DNA of 11,596 nt from Teratosphaeria epicoccoides (lineage: Eukaryota; Ascomycota; Dothideomycetes; Mycosphaerellales; Teratosphaeriaceae), in assembly GCA_021401465.1 (NCBI GenBank), contig JADDMT010000316.1:1-11596 (forward strand), given 5' to 3'. Shown here piece after piece: positions 7,550 through 11,596 of the stretch. A model generated the notes under the pieces. It was not told where the DNA came from. It saw nothing but the letters and a program-made list of their open reading frames with translations, and did no database searches. Numbering within the stretch: the first letter of the stretch is position 1; each line of letters starts with the position of its first letter. A program made the position numbers and the translations under genes.

Positions 7550-9346
7550 ATGCCTATGTTAAGTAGTTCCTTAGCTGTTAGTTTAACCTCTAGTGATAAC
7601 AGTTAACTAACACCATAAGAACAAGTTGCCGCCATACCTCAAATTACTTAGTAGCTCGAATCTATTCACCTTAGCGAGATGGCTCTAGCATGTGTTGTAG
7701 GTTCGACTACTAGGAGTAGACATAGCAACAACGGATTCAAGATAGGAAGCCCTACAGAGTTTACAGGACAACAATCTCAAGTCAAGATGTTTATCCTATA
7801 ATACTAGTTAGCATTTAACGTAGATATAGAACAGTTTATGACGCATAATAAGCAAATAATGTACATTGTCTCTTACCTAAAGGGACTAGCGTTCGAGTTC
7901 ATCTAGCCTTATCTAGCAGATTATCTAGATTACATTAGTAATGTCAAAGACAGGAAGACGACAAGTAGGGAGATCCTTAACTTAGACAAGTCCTTGTTTA
8001 AGGCGTTACGCGAAGCCTTTAGGCTTGGCAACAAACAACAAGAGGCTAAGAGAGCTCTCCTAGGAATTTAGCAGAAGGGTTCTACTATTAAGTACCGCGC
8101 GGACTTTTAGACTCTCTCTGCTTAAGTCGACTAGAATGATAATGCTTTAGCCGCTTAGTTCTACTAGGGACTAAAGGAGACGGTTAAAGACGAAATTGCC
8201 TGAGGAGATCGGCTAACGACATTCAAGGAAATGAGCGATCTCGCGATTAGAATCGATAATCGCATCTAGGAATGATAGCAAGAATGACAACATGGAAATC
8301 GCAAGCTAGCACAGGCTAACCATAAGGTCTAACGATCGGCACTAAAATGGCGAAGTGATTACTATAGTCTCTAACCGATAGAGTTAGATGCGACTAAGGG
8401 GCGTCTAAGGAATAGACCCCGAGGAAAGCCGCGGAAGGGCTCTCCTCCCTAGAATAGTCTAAAGAAGCTAGTCGACAAGAGTAATCTCGAGTGCTACAAC
8501 TATGGAAAGAAAGGACACTTTGCCCGCAAATGTTTTGCTAAGAAGCAACGACAAGAGCTACCTAGGATAGAGCAGGCTCGCGCGACAACGACAGCACCTA
8601 AGCAAAAGGCTGCCGCTACTCGAGAACCGGACTATGCCGCACTTACTTAGACTACGTGCTATGACGACGATTGTCGAATTCACATGAGTGATAAAGATAG
8701 TTCCGGATAGTACCCTAGCTAAAACAAGGCATAGTTAATCTGTGCGCTAAGGGGTACACCTTCTAGTGTGACAGTCCTGAGGCGACAGGAGCTAGAAGAA
8801 GAAGAAGAAGGTTCGGACGACAACTACGAGCTTGTCGAAGCCGTTATTCCTGATTCTAAGGAGGACGAGAGCATAGAGCGATAGGCTATGCCGCTACATG
8901 ACATTAGACTCGATATTATCCGAATCATATAGAACTAGTAGGCTTAGGCTTGCCCATAGATTAATAGAGTATAACATGTCGACTAGCTTTAGTATAACGA
9001 ACTAGCCGACTGAATGCGACGACACCTAAGGAGACTACTAGTCGTAGCTTAACCTTACGCGCATCAGAAAGTTGTCTAAGAAATTGTACTGTTCAGGGTA
9101 GAATTCACGCCCTAGGGAGGCTACCTAACCTACAAAGGTATTTAGATTCTACAAGCGCTACGACTCTAAGTCTACTACTTAAAGATAGAGTACGCAAGGA
9201 ACGCGTAGGAACAGTAAGGCTAAGAGCGAGAACGACCTCTTAGGCCAGAAAACAGTAACGCTTAGAGAAGAAGCCGAGACCGCACGATCCCTAAACTATT
9301 CTGTAAAGACAGTTATTCGGGAAACAATGAGGTCCGCCAGAATTAG
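7550..9346 (+). pseudogene. Ty3/gypsy gag (capsid + zinc knuckle), RIP-degraded
   Basis: Structural protein that would form the virus-like particle and bind element RNA. The start is taken at ATG 7550 (MPMLSSSLAV); ATG 7679 is a fallback. The capsid region is readable from about residue 64 (KIGSPTEFTG, then VKMFIL and KQIMYIVSYLKGLAFEFI). A basic stretch GKPRKG precedes the zinc knuckle at residues 315-328: CYNYGKKGHFARKC, where the second Cys of CX2CX4HX4C reads Tyr (TGT to TAT, 8501-8503). Downstream are a conserved-looking TTCYDDDCRIHMSDKDSSG segment, an EEEEE run from a GAA repeat (near 8797-8811) and a long charged tail. About 598 codons, ending at a TAG 19 bases after a slippery site; that TAG may be original or mutational. 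Dozens of TAG/TAA codons make it non-functional. Confidence 0.85.
9319..9325 (+). promoter_or_regulatory. Candidate -1 ribosomal frameshift site GGGAAAC
   Basis: The heptamer fits the X XXY YYZ rule and is in the right phase: gag codons are GGA (9320) and AAC (9323), preceded by G. A -1 slip moves from the gag frame into the frame that carries protease and RT. A gag-frame TAG follows at 9344. The protease DSG lies about 140 bases downstream. I did not establish a stimulatory pseudoknot. Confidence 0.5.
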
Positions 9347-11596
9347 ACCTACGGACAGACTAGACAAGGCTGCAACAATGTGCCGCGATTAGCGCCAGAT
9401 ACGCGAACAACCTTAGAGTATAGGTGCACATTAACGAGACGCTAGCTAGGGCCTTAATAGATTCAGGATGTACTAGAATCTTCATGCCGCCTAAGTTTGC
9501 CAGGATAGCTAGGATAAAGCTACAGGCGAAGACAAATGCTTTCTCGCTATTAGCGATTAATAGAAAGCCGGTCACGTACAACTAAGGAGTAGTTAACAAA
9601 GAGACCGAGATAATGCCTCTGCGGATAGGACGCTACTAAGAGATGCTCTAGTTCGACATTATAGAGTCACTAGGCTTAGATGTAGTACTAGGGTTACTAT
9701 GGCTAAGAAACGCTAACCCCTATATTAACTAGAAGAATGAGAGGATCTAGTTCCTAGAACTCTCAAGATCGATACCTCTACCTATAGTACACGACGTACT
9801 AGGCAAGATCGAAATATGTACTATGACTTCAAGCGAGATAGTAGCCGCTATTAAGGATCTAGAACAGGAAGTGTATGTCCTATAGGTCAAACTAACGCAA
9901 TCGGAAGTCAAGGTCGAATTCATAGTTCCTAATACGTATAAAGAGTTCGCTACTCTTTTTAAGGAAGAACCTAACTAAGAAGCTCTGCTAGAATACTAGG
10001 AGTAGGACTACAGGATACCCTTACTCCCTAGCAAGATACTAACGAAGCAATTAGTTCGCCCGTTATTAGTAGCGGAACTAGAGATTCTCCGGAAATACCT
10101 AGAAGACAACCTCCGGAAAGGCTTCATCCGCGAGTCGTAGTCCCTAGCCAGATATCTAATCCTGTTTGTGCCTAAGGGGGAAGATAACTAGGGACTCTAC
10201 GTAGATTATTGTAGATTAAACGACATCACGATAAAGAATAGTTATCTGCTTCCTTTGCTCTCGAAATTGCAGGACTGCCTACAAGGAGCAATATAGTTCT
10301 TGAAGTTCGACATACCTAGAGCGTATAACTAAATTCAAATTAAGGAAAGCGAAGAATAGAAGACTACGTTCCGAACTAGGTTCGGATACTACGAGTACAT
10401 AGTCATGCTATTTAGGTTAACAAACGCCCTGGCTACATGGTAGGCATTTATTAACAATGTGCTATAAGAGTACCTTAACGTCTTTGTAGTTATATACCTA
10501 GACGACATCCTTGTCTACTCCTAGACAATCGAAGAGCATAGGACTTACGTGCGCAAGTTACTTCAGAAACTCCAGGATTACCGGTTAAAGGTCAAGCCTC
10601 AGAAGAGCGAGTTTCATAAGCAGGAAGTCGTAAAAGAGTAGCCTACGCTAACTAATGTTAAGGAAGTATAGTCCTTCCTTAGATTCGCTAACTTCTACAG
10701 AAGATTTGTAGCAAACTATTCGAAGATTACGGCACTACTTACGACTCTTACGACGAAGGATACACTATTTGTATAGGACAACGCCTAACGGAATGCCTTT
10801 AAGGAACTCAAGTAACAATTTACAGATCAGCTAATCTTACTTGTATTCGACCTAGATAAGCCTATTACAGTCGAAACAGATGCCTCCGACGTAGCACTCA
10901 GGGCATGCTTAAGTTAACTAGGACCGAGTAGACGACTACAGCTAATCGCCTACTACTCGAGGAAATTGTCTGGACCTAAACTCTGTTATGACATCTACGA
11001 CAAAGAACTTCTAGCCATAGTAGACGCCTACAAGGCCTAGCGAGTCTACTTAGAAGGTTCTAAGCACTAGGTTACGGTCTACACAGACTATGAGAACTTG
11101 CGATACTTCATAATGACAAAAGAGTTAAACTAACGACAGGTTCGGTAGAGTAAGGAGCTCTCTAGTTGTAACTGTAAGATTGTCTATTGTAACAGGACCG
11201 ATAACATACGCGCCGATGCACTTAGCCGCTAGACGGACTACATGAAGGGCGTGAAGTAGGAGAAACACGCTATTCTCCAGGAAAATAGCGATAGCACGCT
11301 AGGAGTTAACTAACTCGCGGCTATGACTATTACATAGACTAGTGAATTTTAGGACGACCTGAAGAACGCGCTAGTCTACGACCTAACTGCACTCGCTGTC
11401 CGCAACGACATTAATAGACAGGAGGATTAGGAAGACGAAGACGGAATCCTTCTGTTTCAAGGATTAGTATACATGCTAACGTCTTTATAATCGGAACTAC
11501 TACGCCTCTAACACAAGGTACCTTAGGCAGGACACCTAGGAGTGTCTAAAATGAAGCAAATTCTCCGACAAGAATATTACTTCCCTAGGATAGGCA
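9319..11596 (+). pseudogene. Ty3/gypsy pol: protease, RT, RNase H, start of integrase
   Basis: Polyprotein that would mature, copy and integrate the element, in the -1 frame relative to gag. Protease: RALIDSGCTRIFMP, active-site DSG at 9460-9468. RT: LFVPKGEDN, VDYCRLNDIT, KFDIPRAYN (first catalytic Asp 10309-10311), and YLDDILVYS with both Asp intact (10501-10506), then FLRFANFYRRFVANYSKI. RNase H: VETDASD (Asp 10879), DKELLAIVDAY (Glu 11005), VYTDYENL (Asp 11086), RADALSR (Asp 11215), all four acidic residues kept. Integrase begins with its zinc-binding half: His at 11512 and 11533, then GVSKMKQILRQEYYFPRIG at the edge. I count about 36 in-frame stops after 9424, all TAG or TAA. Several sit at expected Trp (before KTTF, before RVYLEG) and others at Gln (after ALATW). 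No indel is needed. Confidence 0.93.

Larger units (their letters stand above)
7032..11596 (+). mobile_element. Ty3/gypsy retrotransposon (probable 5' LTR, gag, pol), RIP-degraded, cut by right edge
   Basis: One element on the plus strand with the gypsy order gag, protease, RT, RNase H, integrase. The RT and RNase H come before integrase, which excludes copia. Length to the window edge is 4.56 kb; the rest of integrase and the 3' LTR lie outside. The left boundary is placed at TGTCATGAG (7032), where the gag fragment of an older element stops; TGTTAG at 7041 is an alternative. No frameshift is needed within protease-RT-RNase H-integrase over 2.1 kb, so damage is nearly all point mutation. Confidence 0.85.

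Noticed and set aside
9360..9581. A 73-codon open frame on the minus strand
   Set aside because: It is antisense to the gypsy gag-pol junction and protease, which have clear homology on the plus strand. Plus-strand TAG/TAA codons become CTA/TTA on the other strand, so antisense frames stay open by composition.
7550..11596. Stop-codon reassignment (TAG/TAA read as Gln, as in some ciliates)
   Set aside because: TAG falls at both Trp and Gln positions, and the same window shows Cys to Tyr, Asp to Asn and Pro to Leu changes on both strands. A mutational process explains all of them; a code change does not.
1..11596. CpG methylation decay as the source of the mutations
   Set aside because: CpG remains frequent (GCG, CGC, CGA codons are common) while CpA and TpG are the depleted pairs.
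1..11596. A functional defence, biosynthetic or other multi-gene system
   Set aside because: No intact gene is present; all recognisable frames are retroelement remnants with multiple stops, apart from one broken gene of unknown identity.

Overview
This window looks like a repeat island in a filamentous ascomycete (Pezizomycotina). It is made of LTR retrotransposon remnants that carry the scars of repeat-induced point mutation (RIP). No intact protein-coding gene is visible. Coding frames can be followed for hundreds of codons by conserved retroelement motifs, but they are broken by dense TAG and TAA codons at positions where these families have Trp or Gln. Cys to Tyr, Asp to Asn and Pro to Leu changes accompany them. 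All fit C to T change at CpA, read on either strand. The tetranucleotide CTAG, usually rare, occurs on most 60-base lines.

Layout: (1) 1-1525, minus strand: reverse transcriptase and RNase H of a Ty3/gypsy element, cut by the left edge; its frame may extend upstream to about 2080, where I cannot name domains. (2) 2320-4049, plus strand: a broken, unrecognised gene with a cysteine-rich N-terminal half and a Ser/Pro/Gln-rich C-terminal half. (3) 4056-6410, minus strand: the 3' half of a Ty1/copia element (RT, RNase H, polypurine tract, probable 3' LTR), truncated at its 5' end. (4) 5476-6175: a 700-bp miniature LTR element (TRIM-like) nested in the copia RT. It is flanked by a 5-bp target duplication (GTAAA); removing it plus one GTAAA rejoins the copia frame exactly. 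(5) 6414-6604: palindrome-rich tandem repeats. (6) 6679-7031, plus strand: the N-terminal part of a gag from another gypsy-type element, cut off by (7) 7032-11596, plus strand: a second, longer Ty3/gypsy element with a repeat-rich probable LTR, gag with a zinc knuckle, a phased -1 slippery heptamer, protease, RT, RNase H and the start of integrase, running off the right edge.

The genes do not work together as a pathway. The window is a nested insertion stack. Order of events that can be read: TRIM-like element after copia; right-hand gypsy after the gag fragment it interrupts. RIP-type changes are seen in all layers. The two points most worth checking are the TRIM-like element, whose boundaries are unusually clean, and the unrecognised gene at 2320-4049.
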